In this document: positions 15,921 to 24,092 of the stretch, in pieces
How positions within the stretch are numbered: position 1 is the stretch's first letter
How the letters are laid out: each line of letters starts with the position of its first letter
The notes under the pieces: generated by a model
What the model saw: only the letters and a program-made list of their open reading frames with translations
Told to the model about the DNA's origin: nothing
Database searches by the model: none
Program-made: the position numbers and the translations under genes
Assembly (NCBI GenBank): GCA_902789435.1
Contig: CADAOA010000011.1
Location: forward strand, 1 to 33,867
Origin: an uncultured Bacteroidia bacterium
Lineage (GTDB): Bacteria; Bacteroidota; Bacteroidia; Bacteroidales; UBA932
Length of the DNA stretch: 33,867 bases
Direction of reading: 5' to 3'

Positions 15921-15949
15921 AGTGTTATAATTAGTATTGGTTTGAATTT

Positions 15950-16222
15950 CTATTGGTTATACATATCCTTGTTGAAGAAGTCCAGTATGTCGTTAGCCAT
16001 CTGGTAAGCCTGCTTTGCGGGGGAGTCCGGGTTTATCGCCATAGCCTGAAGGTAGTTGTTTATGGCTCCCTGCCAGTCCCCTTTCTTGCGGTAGGCGTTG
16101 CCCAGGATGTAATAGGCGAAGTCAAGTTCCTCAGTCTGGGTGGAAATGTATCTTTCCGCCTCAGAGATGGCCTTGTCAGCGCCTTCCTCGTAGAGTATGG
16201 TCTCCAGTTCCAGGGCAGTCAT
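15950..16222 (-). CDS. Small TPR-repeat protein
   Basis: A 90-residue soluble protein containing at least one clear tetratricopeptide repeat: LDFAYYILGNAYRKKGDWQG continuing AINNYLQAMAINPDSP (residues 33-68), flanked by helices that could form a second, degenerate unit. It has no signal peptide. Its position between ilvE (19 bases upstream) and the ferredoxin-like subunit (29 bases downstream) suggests an assembly or scaffolding role for the oxidoreductase, but this is inference from gene order only. Confidence 0.82.
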   Translation of the reverse strand: MTALELETILYEEGADKAISEAERYISTQTEELDFAYYILGNAYRKKGDWQGAINNYLQAMAINPDSPAKQAYQMANDILDFFNKDMYNQ

Positions 16223-16241
16223 CTGTCTTCTTCCCAGAGGA

Positions 16242-17279
16242 TTAGCAATCTACAAACATAACCCAGCCGAAGCGGTCTTCCAGGGTTCCTTTCTGGATGC
16301 CGATAATCTGGTCGTACAGGGCACGTGACTTCACGCCGCACTCCTGGGTGAAGTTGTAAACGTGGCAAGGATTCTCGTCCTCAAGGCGAACCTTGTCGTC
16401 GATTCTGCAGATAGGAGTGATAACCACTGCGGTTCCGCAAGAGTTTACCTCGTCAACCTCAGCCAGTTCAGTCACAGGAATATGCCTCATCTCAACGTTC
16501 ATTCCAAGATCCTTGGCAACAGTTCTCAGGCTGGCGTTTGTGATGGATGGAAGCACGCTGTCACTGTCCGGAGTGATGTAGGTGTTGCCCTTTATCGCGA
16601 AGAAGTTGGAAGATCCGAACTCCTCGATATACTTGTGAGTCAAAGCATCGGTGAACAGAAGCTCACGGTAACCCTGCCTGTGGGCCAGGTTGTAAGGATG
16701 GAGGCTCTGGGCGTAGTTTGCGCCGATCTTGTAGCTTCCGGATCCGTTAGGAGCGGCACGGTCGTGGTTTCTGGCAATTACCGCGGTACCTGGAACAAGG
16801 ATCTTGTCTCCAGAGTAAGTTCCTACAGGAGAAGCCATTACTATGAATGTAGATTCTGCTGAAGAACGGATACCGAGCTGAGGGTTGCTTCCTATAAGAA
16901 GAGGCCTCAGATAGAGCGATGCTGTTGTTTCATATGGCGGAATGTACTCCGCATTCTTCTCCACAGCCATTACGCACATCTGGACAAACTGCTCGATTGA
17001 AGGAGCGGCCAGGTCCAGGAACTTTGCGCTGCGGATCATTCTCTTTGCATTCTCTTCCGGGCGGAACAGACGAACCTTTCCGTCCACTCCCCTGAAGGCC
17101 TTCATACCCTCGAAGCAGGATGATCCATAGTGCAGAACGCCTGCATAAGCGCTCAGTGCAATGTTAAAATCAGATGATATAACCGGGGCGGACCATGCTC
17201 CGTCCTTGAATGTGCTGTAGACAATGTAATCTGTCTTAGTGTAAGAGAAAGACATCTTTCCCCATTCTAGATTCTTCAT
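16242..17279 (-). CDS. ilvE: Branched-chain amino acid aminotransferase
   Basis: A 345-residue PLP enzyme of fold type IV that interconverts Leu, Ile and Val with their 2-oxoacids using 2-oxoglutarate/glutamate. The catalytic lysine is K184 in GSGSYKIGANYAQS. Other family signatures are LHYGSSCFEGMKAFR (50-64), LYLRPLLIGSNPQLG (near 122-136), the phosphate-cup EEFGSSNFFAIKG and EVNSCGTAVVITPI. The size fits the longer BCAT type. It is the first gene of an operon with TPR and vor subunits, giving a route from branched amino acids to acyl-CoA. The promoter at 17324-17354 is a good match. M9 (17255) is a possible shorter start. Confidence 0.95.
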   Translation of the reverse strand: MKNLEWGKMSFSYTKTDYIVYSTFKDGAWSAPVISSDFNIALSAYAGVLHYGSSCFEGMKAFRGVDGKVRLFRPEENAKRMIRSAKFLDLAAPSIEQFVQMCVMAVEKNAEYIPPYETTASLYLRPLLIGSNPQLGIRSSAESTFIVMASPVGTYSGDKILVPGTAVIARNHDRAAPNGSGSYKIGANYAQSLHPYNLAHRQGYRELLFTDALTHKYIEEFGSSNFFAIKGNTYITPDSDSVLPSITNASLRTVAKDLGMNVEMRHIPVTELAEVDEVNSCGTAVVITPICRIDDKVRLEDENPCHVYNFTQECGVKSRALYDQIIGIQKGTLEDRFGWVMFVDC

Positions 17280-17323
17280 ATTCTATTCTAAAAATAAAAT
17301 TTGCTATTGGTTTATAGTAGTCA

Positions 17324-17354
17324 CAAATATAACAAATTTTCAACTCAACGCAAA
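17324..17354 (-). promoter_or_regulatory. Promoter of the ilvE-vor operon
   Basis: The minus strand carries TTTG at 17354-17351 (-33) and TATATTTG at 17331-17324 (-7), with a 19-base spacer, the ideal Bacteroidota layout. The -7 ends 44 bases before ATG 17279, leaving an untranslated leader of roughly 38 bases. The 180-base intergenic region is otherwise A/T-rich without further structure that I can see. Confidence 0.7.
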
Positions 17355-17431
17355 AAAATCGAAATAATTTTTAAGCAAAAATCAAGAAATCAACAAATTT
17401 TTCCACAAAGAACACATTTCCCCTTTTTAAG

Positions 17432-17439
17432 TATCTTTG
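17432..17439 (+). promoter_or_regulatory. -7 box (TATCTTTG) for the AtoE-type gene
   Basis: An exact TAnnTTTG match ending 20 bases before ATG 17460. It is divergent from the ilvE operon promoter. Confidence 0.55.
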
Positions 17440-17459
17440 CGGGCATAAAATAAAGTCCT

Positions 17460-18806
17460 ATGTTTCAGAGAATAATCAACTCCTGTGTAAAACTGGTCCA
17501 GAAATACCTCCCGGATCCGTTCATTTTTGCGGTAATCCTTACCCTGATTGCAGCCTGCATCGCGATGCCTGTCTGCCACCAGAGCCCGATAGAAGTCATA
17601 GAGCACTGGGGCAACGGCGTGTGGAGCCTTCTGGCCTTTGCAATGCAGATGGCTTTGGTTCTGGTCTGCGGCTCGACCCTGGCTTCTGCACCAATAATAA
17701 AGAAAGGTATCAGCGCCCTGGCTTCCCTGCCAAAGTCCCCTGCCGGAGCAATCGCTTTGGTTACAGGCATATCTGCAGTGGCCTGCTGGCTCAACTGGGG
17801 TTTCGGCCTTATCGTGGGAGTGATTTTCGCCAAGGAGATCGCCAAGAAACTCCGAGGAGTTGACTACCGCCTTCTGATTGCTTCCGCCTACAGCGGCTTC
17901 GTAGTATGGCATGCCGGCCTTTCCGGCTCTATTCCTCTGACAATGGCCACTCCCGGCGCCGGCCTTAAGGAAATCACCCGTGGAGCCGTTGAGAACCCCG
18001 TCCCTATTTCCAGCACCATCCTGGACCCTCACAACCTGATCATTGTTGCCATCGTGATAGTGGCCCTGATACTTGTCAACTCCCTGATGCACCCTAAAGG
18101 AGAGAATGTCATCGCGATAGATCCTGCCCTCCTGAAAGAAGAAGAGCCTGCTCCTAAGGCAAAGGCCACATCCCCTGCTGAGCATCTGGAAAACAGCAGG
18201 ATACTGAGCTGGATCATCTCGATTATGGGCTTCGCCTTCCTGATTATTAAGCTCACCAAGGGTGGCAGCATAGACCTTAACTTTGTGATTATGCTCTTCC
18301 TGTTTGCCGGAATCATCCTTCACGGCAACCCGCTTTCATACGTGAGAGCATTCGGAAAAAGCGCCACTGGAGCCGCAGGAATCCTGCTCCAGTTCCCGTT
18401 CTACGCCGGTATAATGGGTATTATAATGGGTACGGGAGAAAGCGGAATCTGCCTTGGAACCGAGGTCAGCAACGCCTGCATCTCCATCTCCAACCATACC
18501 ACCTATCCTCTTCTGACATTCCTCTGCGCGGCAATTCTGAACATGTTCGTTCCTTCAGGCGGCGGCCACTGGGCAATCCAGGCCCCGATAATGTTCACTG
18601 CCGGTGCTCAACTTGATGTGGACCCTGGCCTTACGGGAATGGCTATCAGCTGGGGAGACGCCTGGACAAACCTCATCCAGCCGTTCTGGGCACTTCCTGC
18701 CCTTGCCATAGCCAAGCTCAACGCAAGGGATATCATGGGATTCTGCCTGATAGACCTGTTCGTTACCGGCGCTATCATCTGCACCGGTCTTCTGGTCTGG
18801 GCCTAG
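17460..18806 (+). CDS. atoE: AtoE-family short-chain fatty acid transporter
   Basis: A 448-residue inner-membrane carrier of the AtoE/short-chain fatty acid transporter family. The N-terminus INSCVKLVQKYLPDPFIFAV, the segment ACWLNWGFGLIVGVIFAKEI, and GYxGFVVWHAGLSGSIPL-like text (SAYSGFVVWHAGLSGSIPLT) are characteristic. So is the C-terminal MFVPSGGGHWAIQAPI with GDAWTNLIQPFWALPAL. About ten or more hydrophobic helices are visible. Members move acetoacetate, butyrate or related acids. It stands back to back with the ilvE-vor operon, so transport of branched short-chain acids is an attractive inference. Its stop overlaps the convergent ABC gene by four bases (CTAG). Confidence 0.88.
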   Translation: MFQRIINSCVKLVQKYLPDPFIFAVILTLIAACIAMPVCHQSPIEVIEHWGNGVWSLLAFAMQMALVLVCGSTLASAPIIKKGISALASLPKSPAGAIALVTGISAVACWLNWGFGLIVGVIFAKEIAKKLRGVDYRLLIASAYSGFVVWHAGLSGSIPLTMATPGAGLKEITRGAVENPVPISSTILDPHNLIIVAIVIVALILVNSLMHPKGENVIAIDPALLKEEEPAPKAKATSPAEHLENSRILSWIISIMGFAFLIIKLTKGGSIDLNFVIMLFLFAGIILHGNPLSYVRAFGKSATGAAGILLQFPFYAGIMGIIMGTGESGICLGTEVSNACISISNHTTYPLLTFLCAAILNMFVPSGGGHWAIQAPIMFTAGAQLDVDPGLTGMAISWGDAWTNLIQPFWALPALAIAKLNARDIMGFCLIDLFVTGAIICTGLLVWA

Positions 18807-20686
18807 ACTATCTGGTTTCCGGTAAAGAGTTCGTAATACTTGCCCTTCTGGGCGAGAAGCTCGTTGTGCTTTCCCCTTTCGATTATCCTTCCGTGATCCA
18901 TTACCATAATGTAATCGGCATTGAGGATGGTTGAAAGGCGGTGGGCGATGACAAATGTTGTCCTTCCTTTCATAAGTTCATCCATTCCCTGCTGGATAAG
19001 TTTTTCGGTTCGGGTATCTATTGATGAAGTTGCCTCGTCAAGAATCAGCACTGGAGGAGCGGCAACAGCAGCCCTGGCAATTGCAAGGAGCTGTCTTTCT
19101 CCCTGTGAGAGGTTGCCTCCGTCGGCGCCGATTACGGTGTCGTAGCCGAACGGAAGACGCCTTATGAAGTTATGGGCGCAAACAAGCTTGGCGGCTTCAA
19201 TGCACTCGGTATCTGTGGCGTCCAGCCTGCCATAGCGGATGTTGTCAATCACCCTGCCGGTGAAAAGATGGGTTTCCTGAAGCACAATGCCCAAACTTTT
19301 TCTCAGCGAGTCTTTTTCTATATCCCTGACATCCAGGCCGTCATAGACAATCTTTCCGTCCTGGATTTCATAGAAGCGGTTGATCAGGTTGGTGATGGTG
19401 GTCTTTCCGGCACCGGTTCCGCCCACGAAAGCGATCTTCTGGCCAGGATATGCGGTAAGGTTGATGTCGTAGAGAACCTGCTTGCCCTCCACATAAGAGA
19501 AGTCCACATCGCTGAGGCTGACTTCTCCCTTAAGAGGAATGGTCTTTCCTTCAGGGGTTTTCCAGCACCACTGGCAGTCTCCGGTCTTCTCCAGGGTAAC
19601 CTTGCCCTCGTTCACCTCCACCTTCTGGTCCATAAGGTCATAGACCCTGTCGGAACCCACGCTGGCCATCACTATGCTGTTGATTTCGTTGCTGATTTGG
19701 GTTACAGGCCTTGTAAAGTTCTTGTGCAGAGTGAGGAAGGCAACTAGTGTACCGAGAGTGAGGACGGAGCCGTTAAGGCCGCAGAAGAACCATCCGCTGA
19801 GAGCGGAAAGGGCTATGGCAGCTCCGGCAGTGGCTATGAACACATATCCAAGGTTGCCCAGGTTGCCGTTGACAGGCATCACTATGTTGCCGATCTTGTT
19901 GGCGTTATAGACGCTGCTGCGGAGTTCCTCGTTCAAGGCGGAGAACTGGTCGATGGCCTTCTGCTCGTGGCAGTAAACCTTCACAACCCTCTGGCCGGAA
20001 ACCATTTCCTCGATGAAGCCGTTCACCTTGCCAAGCATCTCCTGCCTTTTCTTGAAATATCTCTTGGAGATGGTTCCGAGCTTTCTTGTCACGATATACA
20101 TTATGACAGCCATCACAATCGATATCACGCTCAGCGGGATGCTAAGGACAATCATGCTCACGAAGGTGGAGATGACTGTAACCAGGCTCTGGAACAGCCT
20201 CGGGATGGTCTGGCCTATTACCTGGCGGAGAGTGTCCACATCGTTGGTATAGACGCTCATTATGTCTCCGTGGCTGCGGGAGTCGAAGTAACTCAGCGGC
20301 AGCCTTTCCATATGCTCGAAAAGATTGTGCCTTAGAGTCTTGAGGGTTCCCTGGCTGATATAAACAGTAAGTATGCTGTGCAGATAGGAAGCCCCCATTC
20401 CTATAATCAGGACAGCGGCCAGCTTGACCAGGGCTATGGCCAGCGGTGAATAGTCCGGAGCGGCCTGCCCTATCATCGGAACCACGTAGTCGTCCAGCAA
20501 GGTCTTGGTAAACAATGTGGAAGCCAGGGTAGCAAGAGTGGAGACAAGGATGCACAGCAAGACTACAGCGATCCTCCATTTGTTGTCGCGGAGAATCAGC
20601 CCGAAAAGCCTCGCCACGGTAGACAGCTTAAGCTTGCCTGCCGGCGGTGTAAATCCAGGTCCTCGTCCTTGTCCAGGTACTCTCAT
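18803..20686 (-). CDS. ABC exporter half-transporter with intact catalytic Glu and atypical signature
   Basis: A 627-residue fusion of six membrane helices and one nucleotide-binding domain. Walker A is GGTGAGKTT near residue 424. The ABC signature is the unusual LSQGE (NLSQGERQLLAIARAA) near 525. Walker B is VLILDEATSSID with the catalytic glutamate intact. A roughly 20-residue Gly/Pro-rich N-terminal tail and an insertion before the NBD (GDCQWCWKTPEGKTIPLKGE) lengthen it beyond its partner. Its start overlaps the stop of the 580-residue half-transporter by four bases (ATGA), so both are made together. They are best read as one heterodimeric multidrug or lipid exporter. The substrate is unknown. 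Confidence 0.92.
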   Translation of the reverse strand: MRVPGQGRGPGFTPPAGKLKLSTVARLFGLILRDNKWRIAVVLLCILVSTLATLASTLFTKTLLDDYVVPMIGQAAPDYSPLAIALVKLAAVLIIGMGASYLHSILTVYISQGTLKTLRHNLFEHMERLPLSYFDSRSHGDIMSVYTNDVDTLRQVIGQTIPRLFQSLVTVISTFVSMIVLSIPLSVISIVMAVIMYIVTRKLGTISKRYFKKRQEMLGKVNGFIEEMVSGQRVVKVYCHEQKAIDQFSALNEELRSSVYNANKIGNIVMPVNGNLGNLGYVFIATAGAAIALSALSGWFFCGLNGSVLTLGTLVAFLTLHKNFTRPVTQISNEINSIVMASVGSDRVYDLMDQKVEVNEGKVTLEKTGDCQWCWKTPEGKTIPLKGEVSLSDVDFSYVEGKQVLYDINLTAYPGQKIAFVGGTGAGKTTITNLINRFYEIQDGKIVYDGLDVRDIEKDSLRKSLGIVLQETHLFTGRVIDNIRYGRLDATDTECIEAAKLVCAHNFIRRLPFGYDTVIGADGGNLSQGERQLLAIARAAVAAPPVLILDEATSSIDTRTEKLIQQGMDELMKGRTTFVIAHRLSTILNADYIMVMDHGRIIERGKHNELLAQKGKYYELFTGNQIV

Positions 20687-22425
20687 TTGGTTTCGTCAAA
20701 GTCTCCTTCGCCTCCGGATGTCTGCATGGTGTAGATATCCTTGTATATATCGTTGTTCTTCAATAAGTTGTCGTGAGAATCAAATCCCTTTACACGGCCA
20801 TCGTCCATCACGATTATCTTGTCCGCGTGCTGGATGCTCAGTATCCTGTGGGATATGATAATCTTGGTGGTGCCAGGAATCCTCTCGGCAAAAGTCTGGC
20901 GGATCTTGCCGTCCGTTGCGGTATCCACAGCCGAGGTGGAATCATCCAGAATCAGCACCTTCGGCGACTTGAGAAGAGCCCTTGCAATGCAGAGCCTCTG
21001 CTTCTGGCCGCCGGAGAAATTGGCTCCGCCCTGCTCCACGACGGTGTTGTAGCCGTCCGGAAGGGCCGAGATAAACTCGTCCGCGCAGGCGGAGATGCAA
21101 GCCTGGCGGCATTCCTCTTCCGTAGCGTCCTCCTTGCCCCAGCGCAAGTTGTCCAGGATGGTTCCGCTGAAAAGCGTATTTTTCTGAAGCACAACGGCTA
21201 CATCGTTTCTAAGCCTCTGGATATCATACCTGCGCACATCCACTCCACCTACCCTTACAGCGCCCTTGCTAACGTCATACAGACGGCTGATCAGCGATCC
21301 GAGCGTGCTCTTTCCGCTGCCTGTTCCGCCGATTATTCCGATAGTCTGCCCGGCTTCTATCCTGAGATTGATGTCTACAAGAGAGTAATCTCCGCCCTCC
21401 TTGTAGGAAAAGCAAACGTGGTCAAACTCAATGCTGCCGTCCCTTACTGTCTCGACAGGAGACTCATCTTCAGCCATATCCGGCTCCTCGTCAATCACCT
21501 GGGCAATTCTCTTCACGCTGGCCGCGCTCTGGGTGAGCTGAACGAATATCATCGAGAGCATCATCAGAGACTGAAGCACCATCATAACGTACGAGAACAG
21601 AGATGTCAGCTGGCCGGTGGTGAGACTGCCTTCCACTATGTAATGCGCTCCAAACCAGCTCAGTGAGATTATACAGCCGTAGACCACCAGATTCATCACA
21701 GGCCCGTTGAGAGCCATAATGGCTTCGGCCTTCACGTTCAGCCGGAACAGACTCAAAGCAGCCTTGTCCAGCTTGCTCAGCTCGTGATGCTCCCTGACAT
21801 AGGCCTTCACCACCCTTATCGCGGAGACATTTTCCTGCACAACAGCATTCAGGCTGTCGTACTTGCGGAAAATCTGCTGGAACAGCCTGCTGGCCCTCAC
21901 TATGATAAGACTTAGAAGAGTAGCCAGTATCACGATGGCCACAAGGAAGATCACGCTCAGCCTGGAGTTTATGAAAAAACACATCACCACGCTGGAAATC
22001 AGGTTCAAAGGAGCGCGGAAAGATACCCTTAGAAGCATCTGGATAGCACCCTGGATATTGGACACGTCCGTTGTCATCCTGGTTACCAGGCCGGCAGTGG
22101 AATACTTGTCTATGTCGGAGAAGGAAAACCTCTGGATGTTCCTGTACATGGCATCACGGAGATTGGCTGCTATGCCTGTGGAAGAATATGCGGCAAACCT
22201 TCCCGCCAGAATGCCGAACAGAAGGCTAAGAAACGCCATACCCACCATATACATCCCATACTTGTACACGTTCGGCATGCTTCCGGCATTGATGCCTTTA
22301 TCTATGATTGAGGCAGTTACATACGGAATCAGCACCCCAAGGACAACCTCGGCCGCCGTCCACACCGGAGTGAGGAAAGCGGCAGTCTTGTACTGCTTGA
22401 ACTGTCTGTAGATGGTTCTGTACAT
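20683..22425 (-). CDS. ABC exporter half-transporter with degenerate Walker B
   Basis: A 580-residue six-helix plus NBD protein. Walker A is GGTGSGKST near residue 368, the canonical-type signature FSGGQ (NFSGGQKQRLCIARALL) is near 471, and Walker B is VLILDDSTSAVD near 492. Asp there replaces the catalytic Glu. This is the standard asymmetry of heterodimeric exporters such as TM287/288, LmrCD and BmrCD. This Walker site pairs with the partner's atypical LSQGE to form a degenerate, non-hydrolysing site. Its good signature serves the partner's catalytic site. The gene is first in the pair, has a -7 box 19 bases upstream, and is divergent from a nitroreductase/WYL-regulator unit. Confidence 0.92.
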   Translation of the reverse strand: MYRTIYRQFKQYKTAAFLTPVWTAAEVVLGVLIPYVTASIIDKGINAGSMPNVYKYGMYMVGMAFLSLLFGILAGRFAAYSSTGIAANLRDAMYRNIQRFSFSDIDKYSTAGLVTRMTTDVSNIQGAIQMLLRVSFRAPLNLISSVVMCFFINSRLSVIFLVAIVILATLLSLIIVRASRLFQQIFRKYDSLNAVVQENVSAIRVVKAYVREHHELSKLDKAALSLFRLNVKAEAIMALNGPVMNLVVYGCIISLSWFGAHYIVEGSLTTGQLTSLFSYVMMVLQSLMMLSMIFVQLTQSAASVKRIAQVIDEEPDMAEDESPVETVRDGSIEFDHVCFSYKEGGDYSLVDINLRIEAGQTIGIIGGTGSGKSTLGSLISRLYDVSKGAVRVGGVDVRRYDIQRLRNDVAVVLQKNTLFSGTILDNLRWGKEDATEEECRQACISACADEFISALPDGYNTVVEQGGANFSGGQKQRLCIARALLKSPKVLILDDSTSAVDTATDGKIRQTFAERIPGTTKIIISHRILSIQHADKIIVMDDGRVKGFDSHDNLLKNNDIYKDIYTMQTSGGEGDFDETK

Positions 22426-22444
22426 AACAAATGGTAACCTGCAT

Positions 22445-22452
22445 CAAATTTA
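22445..22452 (-). promoter_or_regulatory. -7 box (TAAATTTG) for the ABC exporter pair
   Basis: The minus strand reads TAAATTTG, ending 19 bases before ATG 22425. The region upstream of it holds a T-run and hairpin (22455-22473) where the spacer and -33 would be, and no -33 TTTG is visible. Confidence 0.5.
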
Positions 22453-22454
22453 CG

Positions 22455-22473
22455 AAAAAAACCGCTTCGGCGG
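22455..22473 (-). terminator. Terminator-like hairpin upstream of the ABC exporter promoter
   Basis: On the minus strand CCGC-CGAA-GCGG is followed by seven T, the form of a short rho-independent terminator. On the plus strand the same arms close a UUCG loop. There is no minus-strand gene upstream to end, so it may block antisense read-through into the exporter promoter or be incidental. Confidence 0.4.
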
Positions 22474-22484
22474 CTCGGGGTATC

Positions 22485-22499
22485 TGACAAGACTTGTCA
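22485..22499. promoter_or_regulatory. Candidate operator palindrome TGACAAGACTTGTCA
   Basis: A perfect 7+1+7 inverted repeat in the 121-base divergent region between the ABC exporter and the nitroreductase. The TTG at 22494-22496, 20 bases from the plus-strand -7, lies inside it, so a bound protein would cover the -33 element. The obvious local candidate regulator is the WYL protein encoded two genes away. Confidence 0.5.
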
Positions 22500-22524
22500 A
22501 AGTGAGTCCTTATTGTTAAATTTG
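22494..22524 (+). promoter_or_regulatory. Promoter of the nitroreductase-WYL-LTA synthase unit
   Basis: TTG at 22494-22496 (-33) and TAAATTTG at 22517-22524 (-7) are separated by 20 bases. The -7 ends 22 bases before ATG 22547. Confidence 0.6.
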
Positions 22525-22546
22525 TAGGAACTAAGACTAACGGATT

Positions 22547-23185
22547 ATGGCAGACAATTATCTGGGAAAGAAAATGGAAGACCTCGCTTCCAGGAAAAAG
22601 GTTGTAAAAAGAGTCTCGGCGACCAAGAGTCTGGACACGCTTCTGCTCAAAAACCGCAGCTGCAGGACCTGGGATCCGTCGTATGTGGTTACAGAAGAAC
22701 AGCTTAAGAAGATCGTTGAGGTTAACACCAAGATTCCTTGCGCCAAGAACCAGCAGGTGCTCAGGTTCAAGCTGCTGACGGGAACAGAGGCGGCGGAGTT
22801 CTGCCCGTTCATAAAGCTCGGGGCACTTCTTCCGGACATGAAATTCCCGCCGGAAGGCGGCGAGCCGTCTGCTTTCATAATAATATGCTCCACTATTCCT
22901 GAGAACAAGTGGGTGGACATGGACCTGGGGATATCTGCCCAGAGCATGCTGCTCAAGGCCACGGAGATGGGCCTTTCCGGCATCTGCATCGGGGCTTTCA
23001 ACAAGGAGAAAGCCAAGAGCCTGGTTCCTGATGGACTCGATCCGGTTCTGGCCATTGCCCTGGGCAAGGGAGCCGAGAAGTACCAGATCCTCCATATCGC
23101 TGAGGAAGAAAGCCATAACTACTTCAGAGAAAACGGAATACACTATATTCCAAAAGTACGGATAGAAGATTTGATCATTAAATAA
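22547..23185 (+). CDS. Nitroreductase-family flavoprotein
   Basis: A 212-residue FMN-dependent reductase of the nitroreductase fold. After an atypical lysine-rich N-terminal segment (residues 1-30), KNRSCRTWDPSYVVTEEQL is the conserved FMN-phosphate Arg region. IPCAKNQQVLRFKLL (62-76) corresponds to the usual APSxxNxQPWRF. MGLSGICIGAFNKEKAKSL and PVLAIALGKGAEK complete the fold. It could reduce nitroaromatics, quinones or flavin-like substrates with NAD(P)H. A WYL regulator gene starts seven bases downstream, and the ABC exporter pair is divergent, suggesting a detoxification module. Substrate unknown. Confidence 0.87.
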   Translation: MADNYLGKKMEDLASRKKVVKRVSATKSLDTLLLKNRSCRTWDPSYVVTEEQLKKIVEVNTKIPCAKNQQVLRFKLLTGTEAAEFCPFIKLGALLPDMKFPPEGGEPSAFIIICSTIPENKWVDMDLGISAQSMLLKATEMGLSGICIGAFNKEKAKSLVPDGLDPVLAIALGKGAEKYQILHIAEEESHNYFRENGIHYIPKVRIEDLIIK

Positions 23186-23192
23186 AGATGCT

Positions 23193-24092
23193 ATGGATCA
23201 GCCCAAAGTAGAGAGAATGCTGCGCCTGATGATGCTTCTGGCAGGAAGCCGCAACTACACCGTGAATGAACTTGCAGACAAGCTGGAGACTTCCTACAGG
23301 TCTATCTACCGTTATATAGATACATTCAAGGAGGCCGGCTTTGTTATCCACAAAAGCGGTGACTGCTACCATATTGCAAAGGAAAGCCCCTTCTTCAAGG
23401 ACATTTCCCAGCTGGTGCACTTCACCGATGAGGAAGCCTATATGGTCAACCGCCTGATAGACGGCATAGACGACACCAATGTAATCAAGCAGAACCTGAG
23501 AAGAAAACTGGCCACCATCTACAGCATATCTTCCGTGGCCGACGTGGTGGTCAAGACCGAGAACGCGGGCAATGTAAACGCCCTGATTGAGGCCATCCAG
23601 GAAAAGAAGCAGGTTGTACTGAAAGACTACGCAAGCTCCCACACCGGAAAGGTGGCAGACCGCAAGGTGGAGCCTTACAAGTTCACTACCAACTACATAT
23701 CAGTATGGTGCTACGACCTTGCAGACGGCCGTAACAAACTATTCAAGACGGAAAGGATGGGCTCGGTGAAGGTTACGGAGAAAGACTGGACCAACGAAAA
23801 AGACCACAAGGCTGAGTTCATGGACATATTCCGTTACAGCAGCTCCGAAACCGAGGAAATTGAACTCAGGCTCAGCCTCCGGGCAAAAAACCTCATAGAA
23901 GAGGAATATCCCCTGAGCGGCAAGTACATAACACGGGAAGACGACACTCACTGGATACTCAAGACCCAGATATGCTCCCCTTTCGGCGCAGCCCGTTTCA
24001 TAGCCGGACTTGCCAATGACATAGAAATCATCAAGGGCGGCAAAATCCGCCGGTACCTGCATAAATACGCTAAGGACCTGTCCAGAATCTGA
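23193..24092 (+). CDS. WYL-domain transcriptional regulator (YafY-like)
   Basis: A 299-residue cytoplasmic regulator. An N-terminal winged helix-turn-helix (residues 5-60) includes MMLLAGSRNYTVNELADKL and SYRSIYRYIDTFKEAGF. A WYL ligand-sensing domain follows (about 120-210: IEAIQEKKQVVLKDYASSHT, then KVEPYKFTTNYISVWCYDLA). The C-terminal WCX-type region runs to the end. The WYL motif itself is only loosely kept. It is seven bases after the nitroreductase and overlaps the next gene by one base, so three genes probably form one transcript. It is a plausible regulator of the nearby palindrome at 22485-22499. Confidence 0.9.
   Translation: MDQPKVERMLRLMMLLAGSRNYTVNELADKLETSYRSIYRYIDTFKEAGFVIHKSGDCYHIAKESPFFKDISQLVHFTDEEAYMVNRLIDGIDDTNVIKQNLRRKLATIYSISSVADVVVKTENAGNVNALIEAIQEKKQVVLKDYASSHTGKVADRKVEPYKFTTNYISVWCYDLADGRNKLFKTERMGSVKVTEKDWTNEKDHKAEFMDIFRYSSSETEEIELRLSLRAKNLIEEEYPLSGKYITREDDTHWILKTQICSPFGAARFIAGLANDIEIIKGGKIRRYLHKYAKDLSRI

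Noticed and set aside
17427-18323. A 298-codon minus-strand open frame opposite the AtoE-type gene
   Set aside because: It is a shadow of a strongly supported membrane protein gene, with no membrane or domain signature of its own.
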